From positions 18,509 to 71,194 of the forward strand of contig DCWN01000032.1 in the NCBI GenBank assembly GCA_002328835.1: a stretch of DNA of 52,686 bases, given 5' to 3'. The notes below the pieces were generated by a model. The model was not told the origin of the DNA. It searched no databases and worked only from the letters and a program-made list of their open reading frames with translations. This document shows positions 1 through 7,477 of the stretch, piece after piece. Numbering within the stretch: position 1 is the first letter of the stretch; the number at the start of each line of letters is the position of its first letter. The translations under genes were made by a program, and so were the position numbers. Source of the DNA: Acidobacteria bacterium UBA2161. GTDB taxonomy: Bacteria; Acidobacteriota; Vicinamibacteria; Vicinamibacterales; UBA823.

Positions 1-24
1 AATGACGAATGACGAATGACGAAT
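1..24. repeat. Short tandem repeat, 7-base unit
   Basis: Three perfect copies of AATGACG followed by a partial AAT, directly at the left window edge, so the array may continue outside. It lies about 35 bases before the start codon of the first gene. TGAC-rich short repeats also occur before the gene at 49677. Confidence 0.85.
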
Positions 25-57
25 CAGCGCGCCGACGTCGCCGGTTGAGTTGACGTC

Positions 58-1236
58 ATGTTCCATGACGCCGACACGATAGCGCCCCGCCTGGAGCGCG
101 TAGCCTTCCTTGGGCTCGTCGCCTGCGTCGCGGCCCTCCAGCTCTCCATCGCCGTCGCGCAGGCCCTGCTGGCCATCACCGGCGCGCTCTGGGTCGCGCT
201 GGTCGTCGTCGGTCGGGAACGGATCGAGTTCCCGCCGTGGTTCTGGCTGCTCTTCGGATACGCGGGCCTGACCCTCCTGTCAGCCGCGGTGTCGCTGGAC
301 CCGATCGCCAGCATCGCCGATTCCAAACAGTTGCTGCTGTTCCTCATCGTACCCGGCGTCTACCGCCTGGCTCGGGGGCCGAAGGCCCTCACCATCGCCA
401 CGGTGGTCATCTCGGTTGGCGCCGTCAGCGCCATCATCGGCATCGTCCAGTACGGCATCCTCGAGTACGACAATCTCGGACGCCGGCCGCAGGGGGCACT
501 GACCCACTACATGACCTACTCCGGCGCGCTGATGCTGGTGGCCGGCATGGCTGCCGCACGGCTACTCTTCCACGACCGCGATCGCACCTGGTCCGCGCTG
601 GTGATGCCGGCGCTGCTGGTCGCGCTGGCGCTCACCTTCACCCGGAGCGCCATGGTCGGGACCTGCGTGGCGATCGGCATGCTGCTCGTGCTCAGGGACC
701 TGCGGTTGCTGGCGCTGGCGCCGGTCGTCGCCGGGCTGTTCTTCGCCATGGCCCCCGACCGCGTGACCGACCGGCTGTACTCGATCTTCGACCTTCAGGA
801 CCCGACCGTCCGGGACCGGGTCGCGATGATCCGAACCGGGGCGCGCCTGATCGGCGACTACCCCGTCATGGGCGTCGGCCCGGATCTCATCAAGGATGTC
901 TACGGCGACTACCGTGACCCAGCAGCGGTGCAGGAGTCGAATCCGCATCTCCACAACGTCCCGATCCAGATCGCGGCCGAGCGCGGTCTGCCCGCGCTCG
1001 TGGTCTGGCTCGCCATGGTCGTGGCCGTCACGCGCGGCCTCGCCCAGCGGCTCGGGACCGCCGCGTATCGATCGCTGCCCGCCGGCGGCCTGGCCGCCGT
1101 TGTGGGCATGCTCGCCGCGGGCATGTTCGAGTACAACTTCGGTGACTCGGAGTTTCTGATGCTGTGGCTCGTGCTGGTCACGTTGCCCTTCGCGGCTGAC
1201 CTCACCGAGCGCGCGGAGGTCGTCGAGGCCGCATGA
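58..1236 (+). CDS. O-antigen ligase/polymerase-like membrane protein
   Basis: A 392-residue polytopic membrane protein with about ten to twelve hydrophobic segments. A large loop in the second half (about residues 240-310) holds the PHLHNVPIQIAAERG signature, which matches the Wzy_C/WaaL family, where a loop His takes part in moving polyprenol-linked glycan to lipid A core (WaaL) or in polymerisation (Wzy). Ligase and polymerase cannot be told apart from sequence alone. The ATG start fits the family's short N-terminus. The stop overlaps the next gene's start by four bases (ATGA), so the two are probably translationally coupled. The coupled heptose kinase favours a role in LPS core/O-antigen assembly at the inner membrane. 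Confidence 0.8.
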   Translation: MFHDADTIAPRLERVAFLGLVACVAALQLSIAVAQALLAITGALWVALVVVGRERIEFPPWFWLLFGYAGLTLLSAAVSLDPIASIADSKQLLLFLIVPGVYRLARGPKALTIATVVISVGAVSAIIGIVQYGILEYDNLGRRPQGALTHYMTYSGALMLVAGMAAARLLFHDRDRTWSALVMPALLVALALTFTRSAMVGTCVAIGMLLVLRDLRLLALAPVVAGLFFAMAPDRVTDRLYSIFDLQDPTVRDRVAMIRTGARLIGDYPVMGVGPDLIKDVYGDYRDPAAVQESNPHLHNVPIQIAAERGLPALVVWLAMVVAVTRGLAQRLGTAAYRSLPAGGLAAVVGMLAAGMFEYNFGDSEFLMLWLVLVTLPFAADLTERAEVVEAA

Positions 1237-2231
1237 CCGAGCTGTCCGGCTCCCGCGCCCGCGCGATCATCGAGCGGTTCGACGCGCTGACCGTGCTGGT
1301 CGTCGGCGACGTCATGATCGACGACTTCCTGGTCGGGCGAGTCGATCGCATCTCGCCCGAGGCCCCGGTGCCGATCGTCGCATTCGACACGGAGGAGCAC
1401 CGACTCGGTGGCGCGGCCAACGTCGCGAACAACGTCGGGGCGCTCGGTGCCCGCGCGGCGCTCGTGGGCGCCGTGGGCGACGACGAACCCGGCCGGCGCC
1501 TGCGGTCTAGCCTGGAAGCGGCGGGCATCTCCGGCGCCGGCCTCGTGACCGTCGCCGAGCGCCCAACCACGCGGAAGCTGCGGATCGTCGCCAGCCGCCA
1601 CCAGGTCGCTCGCGTCGATTTCGAAACCGACGCGGAACTCGTGGGTGCACCGGCCGACACGCTCGGCGACCACCTCAACGAGGCAGCGGCGCGCGCCAAC
1701 ATCATCGTCGTCTCGGACTATCTGAAGGGCGTCGTCACGGCCGGCCTCATGGCGCGGACACTCGCCGCGAGCCGCACCCACGGCGTGCCCCTGCTCGTCG
1801 ACCCCAAGGTGCCCCACCTCGACCAGTACGCGGGCTGCACCCTGCTCACGCCGAATCATCACGAAGCCGCCACCGCGACGCACCGCGCGATCCGCTCGGA
1901 TGCCGACGCGCGGGACGCCGCGCGCGACCTGCGAACGGCGCTGGGGTGTCAGAGCGTCGTCATCACGCGGGGCGAACACGGGATGTGGCTGCTCGATGGA
2001 TCGGGTGGGACCGAGGCGACGGAGGAAGCGGCGCTGCCGGCCGCGGCGCGCGAGGTGTCCGACGTGACGGGCGCGGGCGACACGGTCATCGCCACGATGG
2101 CGCTCGGGTTGGCCGCGGGTGCCACGTTGACAGAGGCGGCGCAGCTCGCCAATCGGGCGGCCGGCCTCGCCGTCGCTCGCTTCGGCCCGGCGACCATCTC
2201 CGCCGACGAACTCCTCGCCGCCTGCACGTAG
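1233..2231 (+). CDS. rfaE1: D-glycero-beta-D-manno-heptose-7-phosphate kinase (kinase domain only)
   Basis: A 332-residue PfkB/ribokinase-family kinase. Visible signatures are the N-terminal VVGDVMIDDFLVGRVDRISPE stretch typical of HldE/RfaE kinase domains, the GGAANVANN substrate/nucleotide loop near residue 59, and the C-terminal TGAGDT motif with the catalytic Asp. It phosphorylates heptose-7-phosphate at C1 in ADP-heptose synthesis for LPS core. E. coli HldE carries a second, cytidylyltransferase-like domain; this protein ends after the kinase fold, so the nucleotidyltransferase must be encoded separately (not seen in the window). gmhA (14466) and a GT9 heptosyltransferase (22944) supply other steps. 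Coupled by a four-base overlap to the upstream gene. Confidence 0.9.
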   Translation: MTELSGSRARAIIERFDALTVLVVGDVMIDDFLVGRVDRISPEAPVPIVAFDTEEHRLGGAANVANNVGALGARAALVGAVGDDEPGRRLRSSLEAAGISGAGLVTVAERPTTRKLRIVASRHQVARVDFETDAELVGAPADTLGDHLNEAAARANIIVVSDYLKGVVTAGLMARTLAASRTHGVPLLVDPKVPHLDQYAGCTLLTPNHHEAATATHRAIRSDADARDAARDLRTALGCQSVVITRGEHGMWLLDGSGGTEATEEAALPAAAREVSDVTGAGDTVIATMALGLAAGATLTEAAQLANRAAGLAVARFGPATISADELLAACT

Positions 2232-2701
2232 CGCGACGGCCTCACGGCCGGACTCGGGGCGAGAACCGGTTCCTTGGCGCGAGACTGGGCATTGCGCCAT
2301 CGCTCCCGTCGTCGGCCGTCGAACATTCGATTCGGAGCTATCCCACGGTGTGAGCCATGGGTTGACCGGTTGGCCGTCGGGAAAGTCCGTTCTCGCGGTC
2401 CGAGCATCCCGGCGGCCGCCTCCCAACAAAAGGGATCGACTACCGCAACGCCCACCCTCGCGCCAAGCACCAGTGGGGTCGCAGCCTTGTCGGCTCTCGG
2501 GCCGGGCGCAGGGGATGAGGGCACCTGCGAGTCGCCCGCAGGGTGGACAGCGCGTTGGCGGCCAGTTGTTCTCCGAATGCCACCCAGCCGGGTCTGCCGC
2601 CGGCGTGCGAGGACTGTCTGAGCCCGGCGCCCTCGCCCCGAGCCCGGCCGCGGGTCGATTCTGCTACGGCGCAATGCCCACGCTCGGGCCCTGCCAATTC
2701 T
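2232..2701. other. 470-base gap without a supported gene
   Basis: Between the heptose-kinase stop and the purH stop (convergent genes). Directly after the kinase stop, CGGCC-TCAC-GGCCG (2237-2250) can form a five-pair hairpin but has no T-tract, so it is at best a weak terminator. Short open frames exist on both strands, but they are rich in Arg/Pro/Ser/Cys, resemble no family I recognise, and look like high-GC noise. I see no tRNA. The stretch carries two pairs of imperfect inverted repeats (separate entry). Confidence 0.6.
2246..2686. repeat. Two interleaved inverted-repeat pairs (A-B-A'-B')
   Basis: Element A at 2246-2263 (GGCCGGACTCGGGGCGAG) recurs inverted at 2632-2649 with one mismatch in 18. 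Element B at 2280-2298 (CGAGACTGGGCATTGCGCC) recurs inverted at 2668-2686 with two mismatches in 19. The order A, B, A', B' is not that of a simple stem-loop or of transposon ends; both pairings together would give a pseudoknot topology in RNA. Confidence 0.75.
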
Positions 2702-4300
2702 TCAATGCCAGAAATGCCGTCGGCCGGTCATGACCATGGCGAGGCCGTGCTCATCGGCTGCCGCGATCACCTCGGCGTCTCGCTTCGACCCGCCGGGCTG
2801 CACGACCGCGGTCGCCCCGGCGTCGGCGATCGCGTCGAGGCCATCCCTGAACGGAAAGAACGCGTCCGACGCCACGACCGTGCCGCCCAGCTCGCCCTGT
2901 GCCTTGAGCACGGCGACGTTGACCGCGTCGACACGACTCATCTGACCGGCGCCGAGCGCCACGGTCCGGTCGGCACGCGCGAAGACGATGGTGTTCGACT
3001 TGACGTGGGCACAGACACGCCAGGCGAGGCGTAGGGCTTGCCATTCCTCATCCGTGGGTGCGCGCGTGGTCGCGACCGTGAGCGGTGGGTCGCCGGCGCC
3101 GTCGGCCCACGGACCCTTCGCCTCCTCGACGACATCACGGCGTTGCACCAGCCAGCCGCCCAGGATCGAACGGACGTCGCGCCGCCCGACGCGACCGTCC
3201 CGGACCGACGCGAGATCCGCGACCAGCACGCGCATCGCCTGCTTTTGCGCCAGGATGGGTCGGGCTGCCTCGTCCACCCCGGGCGCCACGACGGCTTCGA
3301 TGAAAGTCGAGGCAATCGCCGTCGCGGTCGGGGCGTCGATCGGCCGATTCAGCCCGACGATCCCGCCAAAGGCCGAGAGCGCATCGACCTCACGAGCGGT
3401 CGTGTAGGCGTCGTCTATGGACCTCGCCGTGGCGACACCGCACGGATTCGTATGCTTCAGCACAGCCGCGGTCGGCTCGTCGAACTCGAGCACGAGCCGC
3501 GCCGCGGCATCGAGGTCGAGCAGGTTCGTGAACGACAGCGCCTTGCCCTGCAGCACCTCCGCCGCACTCAGACCGGCCGGGGTCTCGTCGCGGTACCACG
3601 CGGCGTCCTGATGTGGGTTCTCGCCGTAGCGGAGCGTCGCCAGCCTCGACAGCGACAGGTGCAAGGCGGGCGGTGCGGTGGCCTCCGCCGGTCCCACCTC
3701 GCGTTCGAACCCATCGGCCGTGGACCGAACGCCCGCGAGCGTGTCGGCGATCGTCCGATCGTAGGCCGCCGTGTGACCAAACGCCTTCTGCGCCAAGCCG
3801 AATCTGAACTCCAGACTGGGTCCGTCGGGTCGACCGAGTGCCTGAATCGCTTGCAGGTAGTCGCCGGGGTCGACGAGCACGAGGACATCCTTGAAGTTCT
3901 TCGCCGCCGCGCGTACCAGACTCGGCCCACCGATGTCGATCTCCTCGATGAGGTCATCGAACGCGGTGTCGGCGTTGGCCGCGGCGGCCGCGAACGGATA
4001 GAGGTTCACGGCCACGACGTCGATCGTCGCGATCCCGTGCCGTTGCAGCGCCGCGCGGTCGTCGTTGCGATCTCGGCGCGCGAGGATGCCGCCGTGCACG
4101 GCTGGATGGAGAGTCTTGACGCGACCATCCATCATTTCGGGAACGCCGGTCACGGTCTCGATGGCGGTGACGGCGAGGTCCGCCTCACGAAGGGCGCGCG
4201 CGGTGCCGCCGGTCGACACCAACTCGCACCCCAGCGCCGCGAGGCCACGACCCAACTCGACGACATTGGTCTTGTCCGACACACTCAGCAACGCACGCAT
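2702..4300 (-). CDS. purH: Bifunctional AICAR formyltransferase / IMP cyclohydrolase
   Basis: A 532-residue PurH, which carries out the last two steps of de novo purine synthesis (AICAR to FAICAR using 10-formyl-THF, then ring closure to IMP). The N-terminal MGS-like cyclohydrolase domain (about 1-150) begins ALLSVSDKTN and contains VSTGGTARAL, TLHPAVHGGILARRD and VNLYPF. The formyltransferase domain follows, with the catalytic Lys-His of LKHTNPCGVA, SAFGGIVGLNRPID and the C-terminal VVQPGGSKRD and TGRRHFWH signatures. Length matches the family (about 525-530). A strong ribosome site (GAGAGAGGG) lies just upstream of the ATG. Divergent from the cold-shock gene, convergent with the heptose kinase. 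Confidence 0.97.
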   Translation of the reverse strand: MRALLSVSDKTNVVELGRGLAALGCELVSTGGTARALREADLAVTAIETVTGVPEMMDGRVKTLHPAVHGGILARRDRNDDRAALQRHGIATIDVVAVNLYPFAAAAANADTAFDDLIEEIDIGGPSLVRAAAKNFKDVLVLVDPGDYLQAIQALGRPDGPSLEFRFGLAQKAFGHTAAYDRTIADTLAGVRSTADGFEREVGPAEATAPPALHLSLSRLATLRYGENPHQDAAWYRDETPAGLSAAEVLQGKALSFTNLLDLDAAARLVLEFDEPTAAVLKHTNPCGVATARSIDDAYTTAREVDALSAFGGIVGLNRPIDAPTATAIASTFIEAVVAPGVDEAARPILAQKQAMRVLVADLASVRDGRVGRRDVRSILGGWLVQRRDVVEEAKGPWADGAGDPPLTVATTRAPTDEEWQALRLAWRVCAHVKSNTIVFARADRTVALGAGQMSRVDAVNVAVLKAQGELGGTVVASDAFFPFRDGLDAIADAGATAVVQPGGSKRDAEVIAAADEHGLAMVMTGRRHFWH

Positions 4301-4323
4301 CGCGAAACCCTCTCTCGGCTATC

Positions 4324-4352
4324 TTGACAAAACATAGGGCCGTGGCTAGCAT
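4324..4352 (+). promoter_or_regulatory. Sigma-70-type promoter of the cold-shock leader
   Basis: TTGACA (4324-4329), a 17-base spacer, then TAGCAT (4347-4352): a consensus -35 and a good -10 at ideal spacing, reading towards the cold-shock gene. Transcription would start near 4359, about 143 bases before the start codon. It is the best-looking promoter I found in the window. Confidence 0.75.
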
Positions 4353-4358
4353 CCCGAT

Positions 4359-4379
4359 GGCGTCGGTTCGGGTGACGCC
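4359..4379 (+). promoter_or_regulatory. 5'-terminal leader hairpin before the cold-shock gene
   Basis: GGCGTC (4359-4364) pairs perfectly with GACGCC (4374-4379) around a nine-base loop. It sits almost exactly at the predicted transcription start and just before the terminator hairpin, so the first roughly 55 transcribed bases consist of two consecutive stem-loops. Confidence 0.55.
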
Positions 4380-4386
4380 GTTCCAC

Positions 4387-4413
4387 GAGGCCGCGCTCGC
4401 GGTCTCTTTTTTT
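4387..4413 (+). terminator. Intrinsic terminator inside the cold-shock leader
   Basis: GAGGCCGC (4387-4394), loop GCTC, GCGGTCTC (4399-4406), an eight-pair stem including one G-U pair, followed at once by seven T (4407-4413). This is a classic Rho-independent terminator and the only clear one I see in the window. No gene lies between it and the promoter at 4324-4352, which suggests an attenuator or a short stable RNA. Confidence 0.7.
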
Positions 4414-4501
4414 GCCCTGGCGCGATCGCCCGGCACGAGCGCGCCGCGGCGGGCACCGGCCGGTCGGCTGATCGTCCACGCTGTTAGGCAGGACAAGCAC
4501 G

Positions 4502-4708
4502 ATGCGCATTTCAGGCAAGGTCAAGTGGTTCAACAGTGCCAAGGGCTACGGCTTCATCGAGCGGGACGCGGGAAGCGACGTGTTCGTGCACTTCTCGGCG
4601 ATTCAGGGCAACGGCTTCCGCACGCTCGAGGAAGGCCAGCCGGTCGAGTTCGAGATCGTGGATGGCCCGAAGGGGCCCCAGGCCGGTAGCGTGACCGCCG
4701 CCAACTAG
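4502..4708 (+). CDS. Cold-shock protein, CspA family
   Basis: A 68-residue single cold-shock domain. RNP1 (KGYGFIE, about residues 14-20) and RNP2 (VFVHFSAI, about 27-34) are intact, so it should bind single-stranded RNA/DNA as an RNA chaperone or antiterminator. GKVKWFNSAKGYGF and the end GPQAGSVTAAN are typical. AGGA lies eight bases before the ATG. The leader is about 143 bases if transcription starts at the promoter at 4324-4352, similar to the long structured leaders of known csp genes, but with an intrinsic terminator inside it. Whether this paralogue is cold-induced cannot be read from the sequence. Confidence 0.95.
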   Translation: MRISGKVKWFNSAKGYGFIERDAGSDVFVHFSAIQGNGFRTLEEGQPVEFEIVDGPKGPQAGSVTAAN

Positions 4709-4755
4709 AGGTTTCCCACCGTTGTCGTGGTCGGTTCGCGCGCCGGCCACGACGG

Positions 4756-5325
4756 CTACCGTTTCCCGCCCCGCACCGTGAAGCTCACCTGCCCGTCCTT
4801 CACCGCCACGCGAAACGCCACGTCGTCATCGCCGCTCTCTTTGTACTGCTTCACCTGGTCGCGCACGAAATTCGCGAACCGATGGAACGGGACCACTTCT
4901 TGCCCCGCATCGCGCCGCGCACTCATCAACGACTGATAGAGGTCTTCGACCTTGTCCATTTCCGATCGTGGATTGGAGAAGGCCGCCTCGTGCACGACGC
5001 GGCCGCCCTCCTCCGACCGGTCGACTTGCGACGTGCCGTGCGCGAAGGGACTCGGACGGCCTTCTTCGCGGGCTCGCATCCCCTTGTCCCAGAGCTCACG
5101 GAACGAGATGAAACGCGACTGCAACGTGCTAAACCGGAAGCGTTCAGCCGACGTCTCGATGTGGTTGGTGTCCCAGTACTTGACGATCGACTCGACGCGG
5201 TTCCGCGTCTCCCACGGCGGCCGCGGCAATCGGCCGGCGAAGTACATGTTGTACTCGGCCTCGAGGCGTCGCAGTTCGGCCGCGAGCGTCTGAAGATCGC
5301 GTTCGATTTGATGACTATCCGCCAC
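4756..5325 (-). CDS. Conserved hypothetical protein (possibly MXAN_5187 C-terminal-like)
   Basis: A 189-residue soluble, charged protein, GTG start with GAGAGAG upstream. The N-terminal half is helical and probably coiled (IERDLQTLAAELRRLEAEYN). A central block has NHIETSAERFRFSTLQSRF, and the C-terminus is a compact segment ending VAVKDGQVSFTVRGGKR. From memory it resembles proteins from myxobacteria and acidobacteria annotated with an MXAN_5187 C-terminal domain of unknown function; I am not certain of that match. No signal peptide, membrane segment or catalytic motif is visible. The next gene on the same strand, also uncharacterised, ends 27 bases upstream, so the two are probably one transcription unit. 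Confidence 0.8.
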   Translation of the reverse strand: MADSHQIERDLQTLAAELRRLEAEYNMYFAGRLPRPPWETRNRVESIVKYWDTNHIETSAERFRFSTLQSRFISFRELWDKGMRAREEGRPSPFAHGTSQVDRSEEGGRVVHEAAFSNPRSEMDKVEDLYQSLMSARRDAGQEVVPFHRFANFVRDQVKQYKESGDDDVAFRVAVKDGQVSFTVRGGKR

Positions 5326-5352
5326 GGCTCTCTCGACCAGGTGTGTCCCGCG

Positions 5353-5808
5353 TCAGCGCCGGATGAGGAACCAGACCAGCGGCAGCCAGAGTTCTCGCGC
5401 GTACGGTAGTGGGCGATCGTCGATCAGCACCTCACACGCCTCTTCGTGGCCGACGATATCGAACAGATCACGCAGCGCCAGGGCCTCGGAAGGAAAGTAG
5501 CGCGCGCGGTGCCGCAGCGCCGGGCCGCTCCCCACCTCTCGGTACTCCGCAGCCTGCCGGGCCAGCGCCACGGCCGCCTCGTAGGCCTCGTCGTCCACCA
5601 ACTTCGGAAACACGACCGTGATGGAAAACGGGTGCCCATCGTCGCCGAACAGCGCCGCGCGCAGGTCCGGGTCCAGGGCGGCGAGTTCCTCGGCAGAGGG
5701 TTCGGGCGACGGGTCCACGTACGGCCAGAAACGCTCTGCCGGCCGGTACGCCGGCGTCGTATCCGTCGCGTCGGTCGGCGGCTCGTTCGACTTCGCGGTC
5801 TTGCTCAT
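5353..5808 (-). CDS. Hypothetical protein
   Basis: A 151-residue acidic protein I do not recognise. The first 35 residues are low-complexity (Thr/Pro/Ala/Glu) and probably disordered; the remainder is a small alpha/beta-like region with FSITVVFPKLVDDEAYEAAV and RARYFPSEALALRDLFDIVG, ending in LWLPLVWFLIRR. No signal peptide or metal motif is seen; the hydrophobic tail is too short and too close to the end to call a membrane anchor with confidence. It lies upstream of the gene at 4756-5325 on the same strand and diverges from selA. Gene status rests on length, coding-like composition and the tight arrangement. Confidence 0.7.
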   Translation of the reverse strand: MSKTAKSNEPPTDATDTTPAYRPAERFWPYVDPSPEPSAEELAALDPDLRAALFGDDGHPFSITVVFPKLVDDEAYEAAVALARQAAEYREVGSGPALRHRARYFPSEALALRDLFDIVGHEEACEVLIDDRPLPYARELWLPLVWFLIRR

Positions 5809-5900
5809 GTCGGTGGGACGTGCCGGCGTGCGTGCTCGTGATGGTATCCTGGATCGTCAGAGCCGACAAGCCGCTGACGGCCGACTTCTCCCCCGAATCC

Positions 5901-7274
5901 ATGACGATCCCGCGCGTGATTCCGTCGATCGATCAGCTTCTGCAGCGCGACGCCGTGCGCGGATTAATCGCGACCTACGGACGGACCGCGACACTCGCGG
6001 CACTCCGCGCGGCAGCCGACGACCTGCGGGCACGCCTGGCTAATGCGCCGGCGGCCGCCGACCTCAAGGCGGCGGATGCGACCCACGAGGTCGAGACGGC
6101 GGCGGGCGCGCGCCTCGAGCGCGAATTCCGGCCCTCGCTGCGCTCGGTCATCAACGCCACCGGCGTCGTCGTGCACACGAACCTCGGCCGCGCGCCTCTG
6201 GCGGCCTCGGCGATCGCCGCCATCACGGCGATCGCGCCGGTGTTCACGAATCTCGAGTACGACCTCGACGGCGGCGGTCGGGGCCGCCGGGACACCCATG
6301 CCGAACCCAGGCTGTGCACGCTCACCGGCGCCGAGGCCGCCGTGGTCGTCAACAACAACGCCGCCGCGACCCTGCTCGCGTTGACGGCACTCGGATCGGG
6401 GCGGGAAGTCGTCGTGTCGCGCGGCGAGCTGGTCGAGATCGGCGGAGGCTTCCGCGTACCCGACGTGCTGGCGCAGTCGGGCGCGGCGATGCGCGAAGTC
6501 GGGACGACGAATCGCACCCGTGCCGCGGACTATGCCACCGCCATCAACGAACGGACGGCACTTCTGCTACGAGTGCACCCGTCGAATTTTCGGATCGAGG
6601 GCTTCACCGAACGCCCGTCGCTCGCGTCACTCGTGGCCGTCGGTCGCCGGTTCGGGGTGCCGGTCGTCGAGGACCTGGGTAGCGGCCACTTGATCGACCG
6701 TGACGAGTTGCCGGCGGAACCGACGGTGCGAGCGAGTGTCGACGCCGGCGTCGACATCATCTGTTTCAGCGGCGACAAGCTGCTGGGCGGCCCGCAGGCC
6801 GGCATCATCGTCGGCCGCGAGCCGCTGGTCGGCAAGATTCGCCGCCATCCGCTCATGCGCGCATTGCGGTCGGACAAGCTGGCCTACGCGGCGCTCGACG
6901 CCACGCTGCTCGAGTACGCCGCCGGCCGGGCGTCGGACACTGTCCCGGTCGCCCGCATGATCGGTCTGACACCCGGCGAGATCGACCGTCGCGCACGCGC
7001 GGCCGCCGCCGCGGTCTCCGCCTCGACCATCCACACCGAGATCATCGACGGCGTCTCCACGATCGGCGGCGGGAGCGCCCCGGGCCGGGAACTCCCGACC
7101 CGGCTGCTGGCGCTGCGCTCGACGACGGACACGCCGGAGGCCCTGGAAGCCGCGCTGCGCGCGCTGACGCCGCCCATCGTCGGACGGATCGCTCAGGACC
7201 GGGTCGTCCTCGATCTCCGCACCGTGCTCACGGAACAGGATGAGGCGCTGAAGGCCGCGCTAGGCCGCCTGTAG
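5901..7274 (+). CDS. selA: L-seryl-tRNA(Sec) selenium transferase
   Basis: A 457-residue PLP enzyme that converts Ser-tRNA(Sec) to Sec-tRNA(Sec) using selenophosphate. The N-terminal RVIPSIDQLL segment, INATGVVVHTNLGRAPL (about 84-100), VVVNNNAAATLL, VSRGELVEIGGGFRVPDV and the PLP-lysine motif FSGDKLLGGPQAGIIVG (Lys293) are all present; length matches E. coli SelA (463). The open frame extends upstream, but the ATG at 5901 gives the family N-terminus. No selB, selD or tRNA-Sec is visible nearby, although selA often neighbours selB. It converges with nqrM, only three bases apart. Confidence 0.95.
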   Translation: MTIPRVIPSIDQLLQRDAVRGLIATYGRTATLAALRAAADDLRARLANAPAAADLKAADATHEVETAAGARLEREFRPSLRSVINATGVVVHTNLGRAPLAASAIAAITAIAPVFTNLEYDLDGGGRGRRDTHAEPRLCTLTGAEAAVVVNNNAAATLLALTALGSGREVVVSRGELVEIGGGFRVPDVLAQSGAAMREVGTTNRTRAADYATAINERTALLLRVHPSNFRIEGFTERPSLASLVAVGRRFGVPVVEDLGSGHLIDRDELPAEPTVRASVDAGVDIICFSGDKLLGGPQAGIIVGREPLVGKIRRHPLMRALRSDKLAYAALDATLLEYAAGRASDTVPVARMIGLTPGEIDRRARAAAAAVSASTIHTEIIDGVSTIGGGSAPGRELPTRLLALRSTTDTPEALEAALRALTPPIVGRIAQDRVVLDLRTVLTEQDEALKAALGRL

Positions 7275-7277
7275 GGC

Positions 7278-7472
7278 TCACGCGCCTGGCGGCGGTGCGG
7301 GTGATTCCGCGCGTCGCGGGCACGTCTCGCAGGACAGCGGGGCCCCATCGGGACCGAGCACGTCGGGGCCGCCGCACGACCCCCGCAAACAGCGGTTGCT
7401 GAAGACGACGCCCACGGCCATCACCAGCATCGCCGCGCCGATGACGAGGGCCGTCAAGAAGAAGAGCGTCAT
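7278..7472 (-). CDS. nqrM: Na+-NQR maturation protein NqrM (DUF539)
   Basis: A 64-residue protein with one N-terminal membrane helix (about residues 3-25) and a short Cys-rich tail containing CLRGSCGG and SCETCP, four cysteines in the pattern of NqrM, the factor needed to insert the iron centre between NqrD and NqrE in Vibrio cholerae Na+-NQR. Its position as the last gene after nqrA-F and apbE supports the call. The start five bases after the apbE stop, on the same strand, implies co-transcription. Too small to be noticed without context. Confidence 0.9.
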   Translation of the reverse strand: MTLFFLTALVIGAAMLVMAVGVVFSNRCLRGSCGGPDVLGPDGAPLSCETCPRRAESPAPPPGA

Positions 7473-7477
7473 CACTC

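Noticed and set aside
909..2429. Long minus-strand frame opposite the heptose kinase.
   Set aside because: The plus-strand kinase carries all PfkB motifs; the antisense product is low-complexity and lacks any.
2232..2701. RNase P RNA in the gap, because GGAAAGTCCG (2380-2389) matches its first conserved region.
   Set aside because: Only this ten-base match is seen. The other conserved blocks (GGTAAGAGC, the ACAGAA-type 3' strand of P4) are absent on the plus strand, and the flanking bases do not fit.
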